From assembly GCA_022425485.1 (NCBI GenBank), contig JAKMFL010000010.1, forward strand, positions 31,333 to 95,332: 64,000 nt of DNA. Direction: 5' to 3'. A program made the position numbers and the translations under genes. The notes beneath the pieces are model-generated. The model was given only the letters and a program-made list of their open reading frames with translations. It made no database searches and was not told the origin of the DNA. Each line of letters starts with the position of its first letter. Within the stretch, counting starts at the first letter, position 1. The stretch is from Alphaproteobacteria bacterium (GTDB lineage: Bacteria; Pseudomonadota; Alphaproteobacteria; Puniceispirillales; Puniceispirillaceae). Below are positions 36,840 to 45,627 of this stretch, in pieces.

Positions 36840-37064
36840 TTAAATTTTTGCAAGCGTCAAATGGGGTTCGGCATTTCCAGACAGGGTCTGCTCCCATAAT
36901 GCTCTCGTCATAATTTCACCAGAACCGTTAACCACCCTATAACGGCACCTGCTATCAAGGCAGATTTCTTCCCCATAATAGGCCGCGCTATCTTCATATT
37001 TCCAGCTTGTATGCCCACAGCTATTACAGGTGCCATTTTTCTGCTTTTCGCGAAGATAAATCAT
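36840..37064 (-). CDS. Small hypothetical protein with zinc-ribbon-like cysteines
   Basis: 74 residues from ATG 37064, which has AAGG seven bases upstream; the frame is open to 37085. A CNSCG pair near residue 14 and a later ICLDSRC pair give a four-cysteine zinc-ribbon-like pattern. The rest is polar. I do not recognise the family. It is the third of three small minus-strand genes behind yaiI. Confidence 0.5.
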   Translation of the reverse strand: MIYLREKQKNGTCNSCGHTSWKYEDSAAYYGEEICLDSRCRYRVVNGSGEIMTRALWEQTLSGNAEPHLTLAKI

Positions 37065-37109
37065 TCCAAACCTTGCTGTATGCAACCTCTATTCTTTTAA
37101 AAAAACACG

Positions 37110-37214
37110 CTAATCCCTGTTTGGGGGCTTTTTCTTTAAGAAAACTTTCACGATAAGGCCGATCACGACACCGCCTAGGCCAAGCCAAATCAGTATATCT
37201 CCGATATTATCCAT
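37110..37214 (-). CDS. 34-residue single-span membrane microprotein
   Basis: A short open frame from ATG 37214 to TAG at 37110. The peptide starts MDNIGDILIWLGLGG, continues with a hydrophobic stretch (VVIGLIVKVF) and ends in a basic tail KKKPPNRD, so it looks like an N-out/C-in single membrane helix by the positive-inside rule. AAGGA lies eight bases before the ATG. It sits between yaiI and the zinc-ribbon-like gene on the same strand. The function is unknown. Confidence 0.55.
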   Translation of the reverse strand: MDNIGDILIWLGLGGVVIGLIVKVFLKKKPPNRD

Positions 37215-37250
37215 GTGCATTTTCCTTTTTACATGTTTATCGGTCTGAGG

Positions 37251-37706
37251 CTAATTTCCTCTAATCAGAAGTTCCAGCTTATTCAAAAATGTAGATCTAT
37301 CTCGTTTGGAAAAACTTTTTGCCCCATTGCGGTTGCTTTCTGTAAAAAACGGGTCTGCAGCCCGCCTATCTGCCATTAAATCCCGCTTCGCCAACTGTAA
37401 GCCGATATTTTCAATGGTAAAGATATCGCCATTATGGCGCAAGGCAGCTGCCCCATTATCTAGCACCTTTGCCGCAAGGGGAATATCACTTGTGACCACA
37501 ATATCACCAGCCTTAACATGGTCTGCGATATATTTATCAGCTTCGTCAGGCCCACTTGCAACAATCACTAGGCTTACCAGCGGGTTTTGCGATGGGCGAA
37601 TACCGCCATTGCTAACTAAAACCATTTGGCAATTATGGCGGCTGGCCACCTGTTCGGCCTCTGCCTTCACCGGGCAGGCATCTGCGTCAATATAGATAAT
37701 CGTCAT
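37251..37706 (-). CDS. yaiI: YaiI/YqxD (DUF188) family protein
   Basis: 151 residues. It begins IIYIDADACPVKAEAEQVA and has VSNGGIRPS, GDIVVTSDIPLAAKVLDNG and FTIENIGLQLA, the typical DUF188 sequence. The fold is PIN-like with conserved acids, so nuclease activity has been suggested for the family. No substrate is established. It is probably first in a short minus-strand transcript with the microprotein and zinc-ribbon-like gene. Confidence 0.9.
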   Translation of the reverse strand: MTIIYIDADACPVKAEAEQVASRHNCQMVLVSNGGIRPSQNPLVSLVIVASGPDEADKYIADHVKAGDIVVTSDIPLAAKVLDNGAAALRHNGDIFTIENIGLQLAKRDLMADRRAADPFFTESNRNGAKSFSKRDRSTFLNKLELLIRGN

Positions 37707-37859
37707 ATTTTTAGCCCATATTTTTTAAGGTGCAGGTTTGTTTGGTTTTCACCGTCATTTTTTTAAAAAAGCCGGCATTCTATTCTACCCTTTTTATGGC
37801 TTGCAAAACAATGCGCCCACGGTTGAAGATTGTATTATAGCATCACAGGAGAGAAGCAA

Positions 37860-38684
37860 ATGGACAAGGGCCTAGCTAGCCAAGCAGCAGCGATAATGCA
37901 TCACCAATTGCAAGCGGGCACCGTGCTTCAAAACTTGCCTGATAGCCTGCGCCCACATAGCCGTGCGGATGGCTACGAGATACAGGCAATGTTGGAAAAA
38001 CAAAAAGGGAATAATAAAAAGGGCTGGAAAATCGCCGCAACCAGTATAGCGGGGCAGCAACATATCGGTCTTTCAGGCCCCATTGCGGGCCGTATTTTTT
38101 CGGACATGATTGTGGAGCCCGGCACAATCGTGCCGTTTGGTGCAAACCGAATGCGCGTGGCTGAGGCCGAATTTGTGTTCTGTTTTGGCCGCGAGTTACC
38201 GCCTCGCACAAAGAACTATTCTAGCGAAGAGGTAAGTGAAGCGGTGGCTAGTCTGCATTTGGGGCTGGAATTTCCAGATTCGCGTTTTGCCGATTTTGCC
38301 TCTGCTGGGGAAGCACAGCTTATAGCTGACAATGCGTGCGCTTATAAATTTATGATGGGGACAGCGGTTACCGATAATTGGCGTGAGATGGATTTATCCG
38401 CCCACCAGACAAGCGCTATTGTGACCCGAAAAAAGGGTGAACCTGCACCTATCCATGAAAAAACTGACCATTATGAAGGGGCGGGCGCTAACGTGTTGGG
38501 ATGCCCGCGCATGGCGCTAACATGGTTGGTGAACGAACTTTCTTTGTTAAATATTACCCTAAAGAAGGGAGAGTTTGTTACCACAGGCACAACGACAACA
38601 CCGATGGCTATTTTGCCGGGTGATAAAATTGAAGCTGATTTCGGTACCCTTGGCAAAATCAGCTCTCATTTGAGCGAAATATAG
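37860..38684 (+). CDS. 2-keto-4-pentenoate hydratase family protein (MhpD-like)
   Basis: 274 residues from ATG 37860 with AGGAGA upstream. The FAH-superfamily hydratase motifs are GWKIAATSIAGQQHIGLSGP, VAEAEFVFCFGREL, HLGLEFPDSRF and a C-terminal VTTGTTTTPMAILPGDKIEA. MhpD-type enzymes hydrate 2-hydroxypenta-2,4-dienoates or decarboxylate oxalocrotonate in meta-cleavage pathways. There are no ring-cleavage genes nearby. It may be the first gene of the locus that follows, but a link is not shown. Confidence 0.82.
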   Translation: MDKGLASQAAAIMHHQLQAGTVLQNLPDSLRPHSRADGYEIQAMLEKQKGNNKKGWKIAATSIAGQQHIGLSGPIAGRIFSDMIVEPGTIVPFGANRMRVAEAEFVFCFGRELPPRTKNYSSEEVSEAVASLHLGLEFPDSRFADFASAGEAQLIADNACAYKFMMGTAVTDNWREMDLSAHQTSAIVTRKKGEPAPIHEKTDHYEGAGANVLGCPRMALTWLVNELSLLNITLKKGEFVTTGTTTTPMAILPGDKIEADFGTLGKISSHLSEI

Positions 38685-38779
38685 CCCAAAATGCTTTTAG
38701 CCTACTTTATGCACGCGCTGCTTGGCATCGTGTTAAGTTTGTGTTTTGCTAATATCTCTAAGCGGAAGGGGAGATATTC

Positions 38780-39319
38780 ATGGCAGAGGCAGTTGCCCCT
38801 AAAAATAATCCTAAAAATAGTTGGGGAGCGGATTTGTTTACGCTTCTAAAACGGCATGAAGTCCGTTTTTTGCCGTTTGTACCAGATGCAGGGCATGCTG
38901 ATCTGATAAGGCTAGCGCACGAAGATAATGATATGCAACCAGTTGTGCTGACCACCGAGGAAGAGGGGGTGGCACTGGCTTGTGGGCATTGGCTAGGCGG
39001 TAAAAAATCTGTTCTTTTGATGCAATCTAGCGGTGTTGGTAACACGGTTAACATGCTTTCAATGCTGGCAAATTGCCGGTTTCCTTTTGTAACGCTGGTG
39101 ACGATGCGTGGCGAGTTTGGTGAATTTAATTCCTGGCAAGTGCCTATGGGGCGTGCAACGCCAGAGGTTCTTAAATCGATGGGGCTCACTGTTCATACGG
39201 TTACCCAAGAAGATCAGTTAGTTAAAACCATAGATGCGGCGCTTTATGCGGCATATGCTAGCGATCAGCAGGTGGCGGTATTGCTGTCACAGGCTCTGGT
39301 AGGCAGAAAGGAATGGTAA
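38780..39319 (+). CDS. ThDP-dependent decarboxylase alpha subunit, sulfopyruvate-decarboxylase-like (ComD)
   Basis: 179 residues with a strong AGGGGAG ribosome-binding site. It is an isolated pyrimidine-binding (PYR) domain of a ThDP enzyme: the activating Glu lies in TTEEEGVALACGHWLGG and LLMQSSGVGNTVNMLSML follows. Its size, motifs and linkage to a separate PP-domain gene match ComD of sulfopyruvate decarboxylase; phosphonopyruvate decarboxylase homologues are close. It overlaps the next gene by one base. The substrate is inferred from the neighbouring genes. Confidence 0.78.
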   Translation: MAEAVAPKNNPKNSWGADLFTLLKRHEVRFLPFVPDAGHADLIRLAHEDNDMQPVVLTTEEEGVALACGHWLGGKKSVLLMQSSGVGNTVNMLSMLANCRFPFVTLVTMRGEFGEFNSWQVPMGRATPEVLKSMGLTVHTVTQEDQLVKTIDAALYAAYASDQQVAVLLSQALVGRKEW

Positions 39320-39903
39320 TGTTGCAAAGACGCGAAGTTGTCGCGCAGATTAATCAGGCGCGGGGTCAGGCATTGATGGTTACAGGGCTTGGCTCCTCTA
39401 GCTATGATTTACATGCTGCTGGCGATGATGACCGTAATTTCTACCTCTGGGGCGCTATGGGCGGCGCGGCGATGACGGGGTTAGGCGTGGCTATGGCGCA
39501 ACCCGAACGCCAAGTTATCGTATTAACCGGGGATGGCGAGATGTTGATGGGTATCGGCGGGCTGGCGACTATCGGCGTACAGCAGCCTGATAATTTATCC
39601 ATCATCGTGCTGGATAATGGCCATTATGGCGAAACCGGTATGCAGGCAAGCCATACGCAATTTGGCGTTGATTTACCGAGTATTGCCCGCGCCTCCGGCC
39701 TGCCAGTTTCGCTCTCAGTAGAGACAGAGGCAGATATGCTGCAATTATGCGGCGCCCTTGCCTCGCAAGCCGCAGGGAAAGGCGGGGCCATTTTTGCATC
39801 CATAAAGGTCGCTGCTGAAAGCCCAGAGCGTAGCCTGCCCATTGTGGATGGCGTGGAAATTAAAAATCGTTTCCGGCGTACATTAGGCCTTAACCCACTA
39901 TAA
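39319..39903 (+). CDS. ThDP-dependent decarboxylase beta subunit, sulfopyruvate-decarboxylase-like (ComE)
   Basis: 194 residues from ATG 39319, six bases after AAGGA (an ATG at 39313 is directly on the ribosome-binding site). This is the PP domain with the ThDP motif starting GDGEMLMGIGGLATIG (about 72) and ending in VLDNGHYGETGMQ. RDRNF-like DRNFYLWGAMGGAAMTGLG is a hallmark of ComE. With the previous gene it forms a split two-subunit enzyme that would decarboxylate sulfopyruvate to sulfoacetaldehyde. Phosphonopyruvate remains an alternative. Confidence 0.78.
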   Translation: MLQRREVVAQINQARGQALMVTGLGSSSYDLHAAGDDDRNFYLWGAMGGAAMTGLGVAMAQPERQVIVLTGDGEMLMGIGGLATIGVQQPDNLSIIVLDNGHYGETGMQASHTQFGVDLPSIARASGLPVSLSVETEADMLQLCGALASQAAGKGGAIFASIKVAAESPERSLPIVDGVEIKNRFRRTLGLNPL

Positions 39904-39921
39904 TATTACTTTTAAAAAAGA

Positions 39922-40302
39922 CTATAACTTGTTGTCTTTAAGCAGAAAATTTAAATGATCTTCTGCTAATTTCTGTAACACTTCGGGCGTTTCAATTTGG
40001 CAGGCGCTTTTACGATTGCGCCACTTCATCTCTAATGATTTACGATTTAAGGTTAATCCTGATTTGCGGTTAACAAGCTCATCAGGGGTTTTTTCCAACC
40101 GAATTAGTGGCATCACAAAGCTAACCTTATCATCATTAAATGAGGCCACGCGCAGTTGCTCTTTATTTGCATCTATCAAGAAAAAATTATTCAAACGCTT
40201 ATCAGGTGAGACAGAGGAGCAAAACAAGCCCAGCTTCCATTCCTGAGCCGCAAGGCCTGAAGAAAGGCTACAAAATAACAAAAAACAGAAAATTATGCGC
40301 AT
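39922..40302 (-). CDS. Secreted hypothetical protein
   Basis: 126 residues with a signal peptide (MRIIFCFLLFCSLSSGLAAQ). Two cysteines (FCSS and SACQ) could form a disulfide in the periplasm. The rest has no motif I recognise. It lies head-on to the ComE-like gene and is 15 bases after the DUF3147 gene on the same strand. The pair interrupts the otherwise plus-strand locus. Confidence 0.65.
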   Translation of the reverse strand: MRIIFCFLLFCSLSSGLAAQEWKLGLFCSSVSPDKRLNNFFLIDANKEQLRVASFNDDKVSFVMPLIRLEKTPDELVNRKSGLTLNRKSLEMKWRNRKSACQIETPEVLQKLAEDHLNFLLKDNKL

Positions 40303-40317
40303 GTAAAAATGACCCGT

Positions 40318-40668
40318 TTATAGAATATGAAGTCCAAATTTTTGATAGCCTAAATTAAATAGATATAACAGCCCCATTGTTAGGATTATGCTTAAGCTTA
40401 GGGCAGCTATAAAACCAAACTTATGGATTAAGTAGGGGAATATTAAAAACATGGGCAAGCTTGGCAGCACAAAATAAAAGGTGAGAACCATATGGTCGGC
40501 TATTTTCTTATTTGGCTGCTCTTCAAAATACATCCAAGAAATAACCAGCAATGTTGTTAGCGGCAAAGCGGCAATAAGCGCGCCAAATTTATCGCTGCGT
40601 TTTACCACTTCGCTAATCAAAACAATTAATCCAGATGTCAGAAGCAATTTCGCCAAATAAAAAGCCAT
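40318..40668 (-). CDS. DUF3147-like membrane protein
   Basis: 116 residues with four hydrophobic segments (LAKLLLTSGLIVLISEV, ALPLTTLLVISWMYFE, LTFYFVLPSLPMFLIFPYLI and AALSLSIILTMGLLYLFNLG). The FGALIAALPLT region and the overall spacing match the DUF3147 family of small inner-membrane proteins. Function is unknown. It diverges from tctC. Confidence 0.72.
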   Translation of the reverse strand: MAFYLAKLLLTSGLIVLISEVVKRSDKFGALIAALPLTTLLVISWMYFEEQPNKKIADHMVLTFYFVLPSLPMFLIFPYLIHKFGFIAALSLSIILTMGLLYLFNLGYQKFGLHIL

Positions 40669-40922
40669 AGCTCACCCCCTAAAATTGGCGATATCAGGGT
40701 TATAGTGTGCAAGGGGTTGGATAATTTGCCAAGTTAAAATTAAAAAAAGCTTAAAGGCATCAAATGAGCAAGAAGCCTTATCATTGGGTGCGTTTGAATA
40801 TAGTTTTTTTTCATCTGGTAAGGCATTTTTAAAAAATAGTTGCTTTAGAAGTTTGGTTTTTATTTGTTTTATTCTAGTTAATCGTGTTCAGTTGCATTTA
40901 TAAAATAATTTAGGAGAGGAAA

Positions 40923-41939
40923 ATGAAACATTCTTTTAAAGTGGCATTCCTTGCTGCTGGCTTAGTGGCCATGGCAGGCTCGGCAAATGCCTTTGAATGT
41001 AAAGTAAAAGAAGCAAGCATGAGCAAGCCTGGTGGATTTCCAGACCGGGCGTTGACCATGATAGTGCCCTACGGCCCTGCGGGCGGTTCAGGCCAAGTAG
41101 CTGCGGCTATGGCAGAGGCGGTTACATCTCTTACAGGTGTTTCCATAAACCGTGATCATAAATCAGGTGGTTCGGGTACAGTTGGTATGACTGCGTATAT
41201 GGCGGCGCCCGCCGATGGCTATAGCGTGCTAGAACATATTGATGATGCTTCTTCTGCACATGCGCTTGATTCAAGCCGCCCTAATCCGGCAACAGATTTA
41301 ATTCCATTGGTTACTTCGCAAGTTACATTTTCGCAGATTTATATCCGCACAAATGAAACTCGTTACACTGACTGGAAGTCGTTTGTTGCGTGGGTAAAAG
41401 CACAAAATGGCAAAGCTACCATTGCGAACGTGTCCAAAGAAGGTTCAATGGAACGTGTGACAATGAAGTTCATTACCGATTCAACAGGTATGAGCATTCA
41501 GCAAATTTCATTTGATAAAGGGGCCCCACGTTATGGTGCGCTGCTAGGCGGTCAGGTCGACGCGCTGTATGAGCAGCCAGGGGATGTTCGTAAGTTCCTA
41601 GATTCAGGGGATTTCAAACCTATCTTGACCATCTTCAATGACCGTCCGGGCGTTTTTGCAGACGTGCCAACCCACCGCGAAATGGGCATGGATTTTGAGC
41701 CGCTTCTGCGCTTTAGAGGTTTTTATGTGCATAAAGATGCGCCAAAGGACCGCGTAGAGTGGCTGAAATGGGCCTTCCAGCGTGGCTATTGTGAAGATAG
41801 CTATCAGAAGTTTAACGAGTCTAAGTTTATGACTGTGATTGATAGCTACCGCGATACCGAAGGGTCAATTGCGTTGATTAACGCAACCATTCCGCAATAT
41901 CGTGAAGTTTATAAGCAGATGGGCTTAGATGTAAAATAA
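40923..41939 (+). CDS. tctC: Tripartite tricarboxylate transporter binding protein (TctC family)
   Basis: 338 residues with signal peptide MKHSFKVAFLAAGLVAMAGS ending NA. The mature part begins FECKVKEAS and has PDRALTMIVPYGPAGGSGQ, the Bug/TctC carboxylate-binding motif, with SGTVGMTAYMAAPADGYSV. It is periplasmic and delivers an organic acid or sulfonate to TctAB. The ribosome-binding site is AGGAGAGG. The gene is followed by a large stem-loop before tctB. SlcH, a TTT binding protein for sulfolactate, is a known family precedent. Confidence 0.92.
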   Translation: MKHSFKVAFLAAGLVAMAGSANAFECKVKEASMSKPGGFPDRALTMIVPYGPAGGSGQVAAAMAEAVTSLTGVSINRDHKSGGSGTVGMTAYMAAPADGYSVLEHIDDASSAHALDSSRPNPATDLIPLVTSQVTFSQIYIRTNETRYTDWKSFVAWVKAQNGKATIANVSKEGSMERVTMKFITDSTGMSIQQISFDKGAPRYGALLGGQVDALYEQPGDVRKFLDSGDFKPILTIFNDRPGVFADVPTHREMGMDFEPLLRFRGFYVHKDAPKDRVEWLKWAFQRGYCEDSYQKFNESKFMTVIDSYRDTEGSIALINATIPQYREVYKQMGLDVK

Positions 41940-41951
41940 CCTAAAGCTGAT

Positions 41952-42000
41952 AACGGCCTAAACCTCAATTTAGTTTTTTTCTAAATGTGTTTAGGCCGTT
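41952..42000 (+). terminator. Stem-loop between tctC and tctB
   Basis: AACGGCCTAAAC (41952-41963) pairs perfectly with GTTTAGGCCGTT (41989-42000). Inside the loop AATTTAG and CTAAAT can pair as well. The downstream sequence TATTTACCTTTT is only moderately T-rich. It probably works as a partial terminator or mRNA stabiliser that raises binding-protein expression over the membrane subunits. Confidence 0.8.
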
Positions 42001-42087
42001 TATTTACCTTTTCACAAAATCTATTTAATCTCTCTCAAGCAGAGAAATTCAACCGATATAATTAAACTGGCATATTTGGGGTCTGTA

Positions 42088-42651
42088 ATGGGGAAGCTAG
42101 ACCGATCACATTTTATCGAAGCTGGCGTGTGGTCTTTATTTTTTATTATATTTTTTATCGCCTCTTTTGAATTCAATCAGCCGATAGAAATTTATAAATT
42201 TGGGGCAACCGGTTGGCCGCGCACCATATTGCTTCTGTTACTTTTAGTGATGTTTGGGAATTTGATTTACGCCTATTATCAAGGGCATGCCCTGCAGCAA
42301 GGCAGAGTTGGTATTGCTGATGATGAAGCAGAAAAAACCTCTTATGATGGCGGTACTTTCTTACGCGTGGTAACGGCATTAGGTGTTCCCTTTTTATATG
42401 CTATCTCTTTAAAACCAGTTGGTTTTTATGCGGCGACACCTTTTTTTATCGCTGCGATCGCCTTTATTTTTGGTGAGCGCAAGTTAAAGAATATTATCCT
42501 TGTGACCTTATCTATTTACCTGATAATTATGATAATTTTTATGGTGATTTTGAATGCGCCATTGCCACAGGGTAATACCTCACCTTTTTATGATTTCAGT
42601 GCCTTTATGTTGCGCATGAATACTAAATGGCAGCAGCTAGACTTATGGTAG
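42088..42651 (+). CDS. tctB: Tripartite tricarboxylate transporter small membrane subunit (TctB)
   Basis: 187 residues from ATG 42088 (an in-frame TTG at 42076 is less likely). Four hydrophobic segments are seen, among them SLFFIIFFIASFEF, TILLLLLLVMFGNLIYAY and NIILVTLSIYLIIMIIFMVI. GATGWPR in the first loop is common in TctB. It forms the membrane complex with TctA. It lies 9 bases upstream of tctA. Confidence 0.88.
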   Translation: MGKLDRSHFIEAGVWSLFFIIFFIASFEFNQPIEIYKFGATGWPRTILLLLLLVMFGNLIYAYYQGHALQQGRVGIADDEAEKTSYDGGTFLRVVTALGVPFLYAISLKPVGFYAATPFFIAAIAFIFGERKLKNIILVTLSIYLIIMIIFMVILNAPLPQGNTSPFYDFSAFMLRMNTKWQQLDLW

Positions 42652-42660
42652 GTTTATTCA

Positions 42661-44160
42661 ATGCTTGAGAATTTTATTGCAGGTAGTGCCGCATTATTTG
42701 GCGACCCCTTCACAATAGCTATTTTTGTTTTTGGCGTGATAGGGGGGATGCTGTTTGGGGCTATACCGGGGGTAAGTATGCTTACGCTTGCCGCAATTTT
42801 ATTGCCGTTTACTTCTGATTTAGACCCTGCGCAAGGGGTAATGCTATTCGCGGTTATTTATTGCACAGGCACCTATGGCGGGGCGATTACCGCCATCCTG
42901 TTTAATATTCCGGGTGCGCCTGAAAATGCCCCAACTGCTTTCGATGGCTATCCAATGACCAAACAGGGGCGCGCAGGCAAGGCGGTAGGCGCAGCTGTTC
43001 TATGTTCGGCTATTGGCGGGATAAGCTCTGCTTTGGTAATGATGGCGGCAACAGAGCCTTTGGCGAAATGGGCCATTCGCAATATTGGCCCACCTGAGAT
43101 TTTTGCGCTTGTATTTTTTGGTCTAGCGGTGGCGTCATCTGTGGGGGGGCGTACCATTTGGAAAGGCTGGCTATCTGTGCTTCTTGGCTTGATGGTTGCC
43201 ACGATTGGTCAAGATCCTGTTGGCGGCATTGAGCGCTATAATTTCGGCTTTGCTGACCTTGCGGCTGGTATTGCGTTTGTGCCGGCAATCTTGGGCTTTT
43301 TTGCTGTATCAGAAATTTTTGTACAGGCTGAAAAGAAGGTGACGGGTAAGTATGATGCCCCGCCTGTCGGTATGAGCTTTCCAACCATCCTAGAGTTATG
43401 GCGCTATAAAATAGCTGTTTTGCGGTCTATTCTGGTCGGTTTTTTCTGCGGGATACTACCCGGTATAGGCGCGACGCTTGCCGCTTTTATGGGGTACGGA
43501 GAAGCGGTGCGCTGGTCTAAAGACAAGAAAAGCTTTGGCAAAGGCAATTTGGAAGGGGTGATATCTTCTGAGACAGCGAATAATGCTGCGACAGGGGCTG
43601 CAATGATACCGCTATTGGCGCTTGGTCTGCCGGGCGGGGCATTGACCGCGATGATGGTTGCTGTGTTCCAGATGCATGATCTAGAACCGGGGCCACTTGT
43701 TTTCTATAATTCACCTGACCTTATATGGATTGTTTTCGCGGCGATGTTCTACGCCAATTTATCTATCTTGATCATTGGTGTTATGGAAACCAAAACGATT
43801 ATGTATCTGCTAAAAGTGCCTTTCCAGTTCCTAGCGCCAATGATTTTACTATTGGCAAGTATTGGCTCTTATATCGGGCGCGGTTTGGTACTGGATGTGG
43901 TCGTGATGTTTGTTGCCGGAATTCTGGGGTTCTTGTTGCGACGCTCTGGATATTCTATTCCGGGGATTGTGTTGGGCATTATTTTGGGTAAAATTGGCGA
44001 GCAAAATTTCGCCCAAGGCATGCAGATGGTACATTATGATTTGGTGACCTATTTCTCCCGCCCGATTTGTAGTTTGCTTATACTCGCAGGGGTGTTAACG
44101 CTTGGCTTTAGCATTTATCAGGCCATTCAAGGTATCAAGCAAAAATCACCTGCTTCCTAA
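42661..44160 (+). CDS. tctA: Tripartite tricarboxylate transporter large permease (TctA)
   Basis: 499 residues, about twelve hydrophobic segments. The family signatures are GVIGGMLFGAIPGVSMLTLA, YGGAITAILFNIPGAPENA with TAFDGYPM, and a second-half GFFCGILPGIGATLAAFMGY and SSETANNAATGAAMIPLL. It is the sodium- or proton-coupled permease of the tctCBA system. The substrate is inferred from the surrounding genes to be a small acid, possibly sulfolactate or a related sulfonate. Confidence 0.96.
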   Translation: MLENFIAGSAALFGDPFTIAIFVFGVIGGMLFGAIPGVSMLTLAAILLPFTSDLDPAQGVMLFAVIYCTGTYGGAITAILFNIPGAPENAPTAFDGYPMTKQGRAGKAVGAAVLCSAIGGISSALVMMAATEPLAKWAIRNIGPPEIFALVFFGLAVASSVGGRTIWKGWLSVLLGLMVATIGQDPVGGIERYNFGFADLAAGIAFVPAILGFFAVSEIFVQAEKKVTGKYDAPPVGMSFPTILELWRYKIAVLRSILVGFFCGILPGIGATLAAFMGYGEAVRWSKDKKSFGKGNLEGVISSETANNAATGAAMIPLLALGLPGGALTAMMVAVFQMHDLEPGPLVFYNSPDLIWIVFAAMFYANLSILIIGVMETKTIMYLLKVPFQFLAPMILLLASIGSYIGRGLVLDVVVMFVAGILGFLLRRSGYSIPGIVLGIILGKIGEQNFAQGMQMVHYDLVTYFSRPICSLLILAGVLTLGFSIYQAIQGIKQKSPAS

Positions 44161-44200
44161 CCTTTTTGCGTCCTAACCTTTTTGCGTCCTAACCCTTTTA
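44156..44200 (+). repeat. 16-bp tandem repeat between tctA and the aldehyde dehydrogenase gene
   Basis: CCTAACCTTTTTGCGT occurs at 44156-44171 and 44172-44187, followed by a partial copy CCTAACCCTTTTA at 44188-44200. The first copy includes the tctA stop codon. Confidence 0.9.
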
Positions 44201-44220
44201 TAGATACAGGCTTACACGAC

Positions 44221-45627
44221 ATGACGGATAATGATGCAGCAATAATCGACGAGGTGGTGCAAAAAGCGCGCATTGCCCAACAAGCCTATGAAGCAATGGG
44301 CAGCCAAGAGCTGTTTGATGATGCCTGTGCGGCTGTTGGATGGGCGTTGATGGAGCCCGGGCGCAATGCTGAGCTGGCTGAGCTAGCTGTTGCGGAAACC
44401 GGACTTGGAAATGTTGCGGATAAAATCAAGAAAAATCATAATAAAACTCTTGGGTTGCTGCGTGATTTACAGGGGGCGAGATCAACAGGTCATATCCATG
44501 ATGATATTGAAAAGGGCCTGTCTGTTTATTACCGGCCAAAGGGGGTAATTGCGGCAATTGTGCCTTCTACTAATCCTCTTGCAACGCCAGTAAATAATAT
44601 TATCAATGCTTTGAAAACAGGTAATGCCATTATCATTGCACCAAGTCCGAAGGGCGTGAAACCGGGGGTAAAGCTGCTAGGCTATATTCATGCCCATCTC
44701 CGCAAATTGGGGCTGCCAGATGATTTGGTGCAAATGGTGCCAAGCCCGCCATCGAAGGCCAAAACAGAAAGATTGATGCAAATTGCTGATCTTGTGGTGG
44801 TAACAGGCTCTCAAAATAATGTACGTGCCGGCTATCGCTCAGGTACACCAGCTATCGGTGTCGGGGCTGGCAATGTGGTGACCATTATTGACGAAACAGC
44901 GGATATTTCAGGCGCAGCCGAAAAAATTGCTGCCTCAAAAACCTTTGATAATGCCACCTCCTGTAGCTCAGAGAATAGCGTTATTGCTATCTCATCTGTC
45001 TATGAGGATGTTTGCCAGCGCTTGCAAGAACAAGGCGGGTTAATCCTGACCGAGGAAGAGGGGGTGCGTCTGCGCGATACGCACTGGCATCATGGGAAAA
45101 TGACGGGCAAATTGCTAGCCAAAGATATCGAAGTGATGGTTAAGGAACTTGGCCTTGAGGGCAGGGCAGATGCTGATACGCGCTTTCTGGTTTTACCGCA
45201 GGATGATATAGACAAAGAGAGCCCTCTTACCTCTGAGAAGATGTCACGGTTTTTAACGCTCTATCGCGCAGATGATTTTGAGGATGCGACCCGCAAGGCT
45301 GTTGAAATTCAATCCGTGCTAGGGGCAGGCCATTCGCTTGGTGTGCATACATCAGAAGATAGCCGTGCGCACGCACTGGCGATGCAGGCCCAAAGCTGCC
45401 GCATCATCGTTAATCAGGCGCATTGTTTTGCCACGGGCGGTTTTTTCAATAATGGAATGCCTTTTTCTCTCTCTATGGGATGTGGCAGTTGGGGTAAAAA
45501 CTCTATTGATGAAAATTTGAACTGGACGCACTTTGTTAATAAAGTCAACGTGGTACGCGTTATTCCTGAGAACAAACCTGAATTGGCAGATATGTTCTCA
45601 TCCTATTGGGAAAAATATGGTAAATGA
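44221..45627 (+). CDS. Acylating aldehyde dehydrogenase, sulfoacetaldehyde dehydrogenase-like (SauS)
   Basis: 468 residues from ATG 44221; the frame is open to a TTG at 44182 that lies inside the tandem repeat. The CoA-acylating ALDH core has GVIAAIVPSTNPLATPVNNI, AIIIAPSPKGV, VVTGSQNNVRAGY and the catalytic Cys in NATSCSSENSV (about 247). SauS of Cupriavidus and EutE/PduP-like enzymes share these. Linkage to an AMP-forming CoA ligase, a ThDP decarboxylase and a TauE-like exporter favours sulfoacetaldehyde/sulfoacetyl-CoA conversion. It overlaps the ligase gene by ATGA. Confidence 0.8.
   Translation: MTDNDAAIIDEVVQKARIAQQAYEAMGSQELFDDACAAVGWALMEPGRNAELAELAVAETGLGNVADKIKKNHNKTLGLLRDLQGARSTGHIHDDIEKGLSVYYRPKGVIAAIVPSTNPLATPVNNIINALKTGNAIIIAPSPKGVKPGVKLLGYIHAHLRKLGLPDDLVQMVPSPPSKAKTERLMQIADLVVVTGSQNNVRAGYRSGTPAIGVGAGNVVTIIDETADISGAAEKIAASKTFDNATSCSSENSVIAISSVYEDVCQRLQEQGGLILTEEEGVRLRDTHWHHGKMTGKLLAKDIEVMVKELGLEGRADADTRFLVLPQDDIDKESPLTSEKMSRFLTLYRADDFEDATRKAVEIQSVLGAGHSLGVHTSEDSRAHALAMQAQSCRIIVNQAHCFATGGFFNNGMPFSLSMGCGSWGKNSIDENLNWTHFVNKVNVVRVIPENKPELADMFSSYWEKYGK

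Noticed and set aside
40763..40831. 22-residue open frame upstream of tctC with a fair ribosome-binding site
   Set aside because: Too short and without codon pattern such as a run of one amino acid that would suggest a leader peptide.
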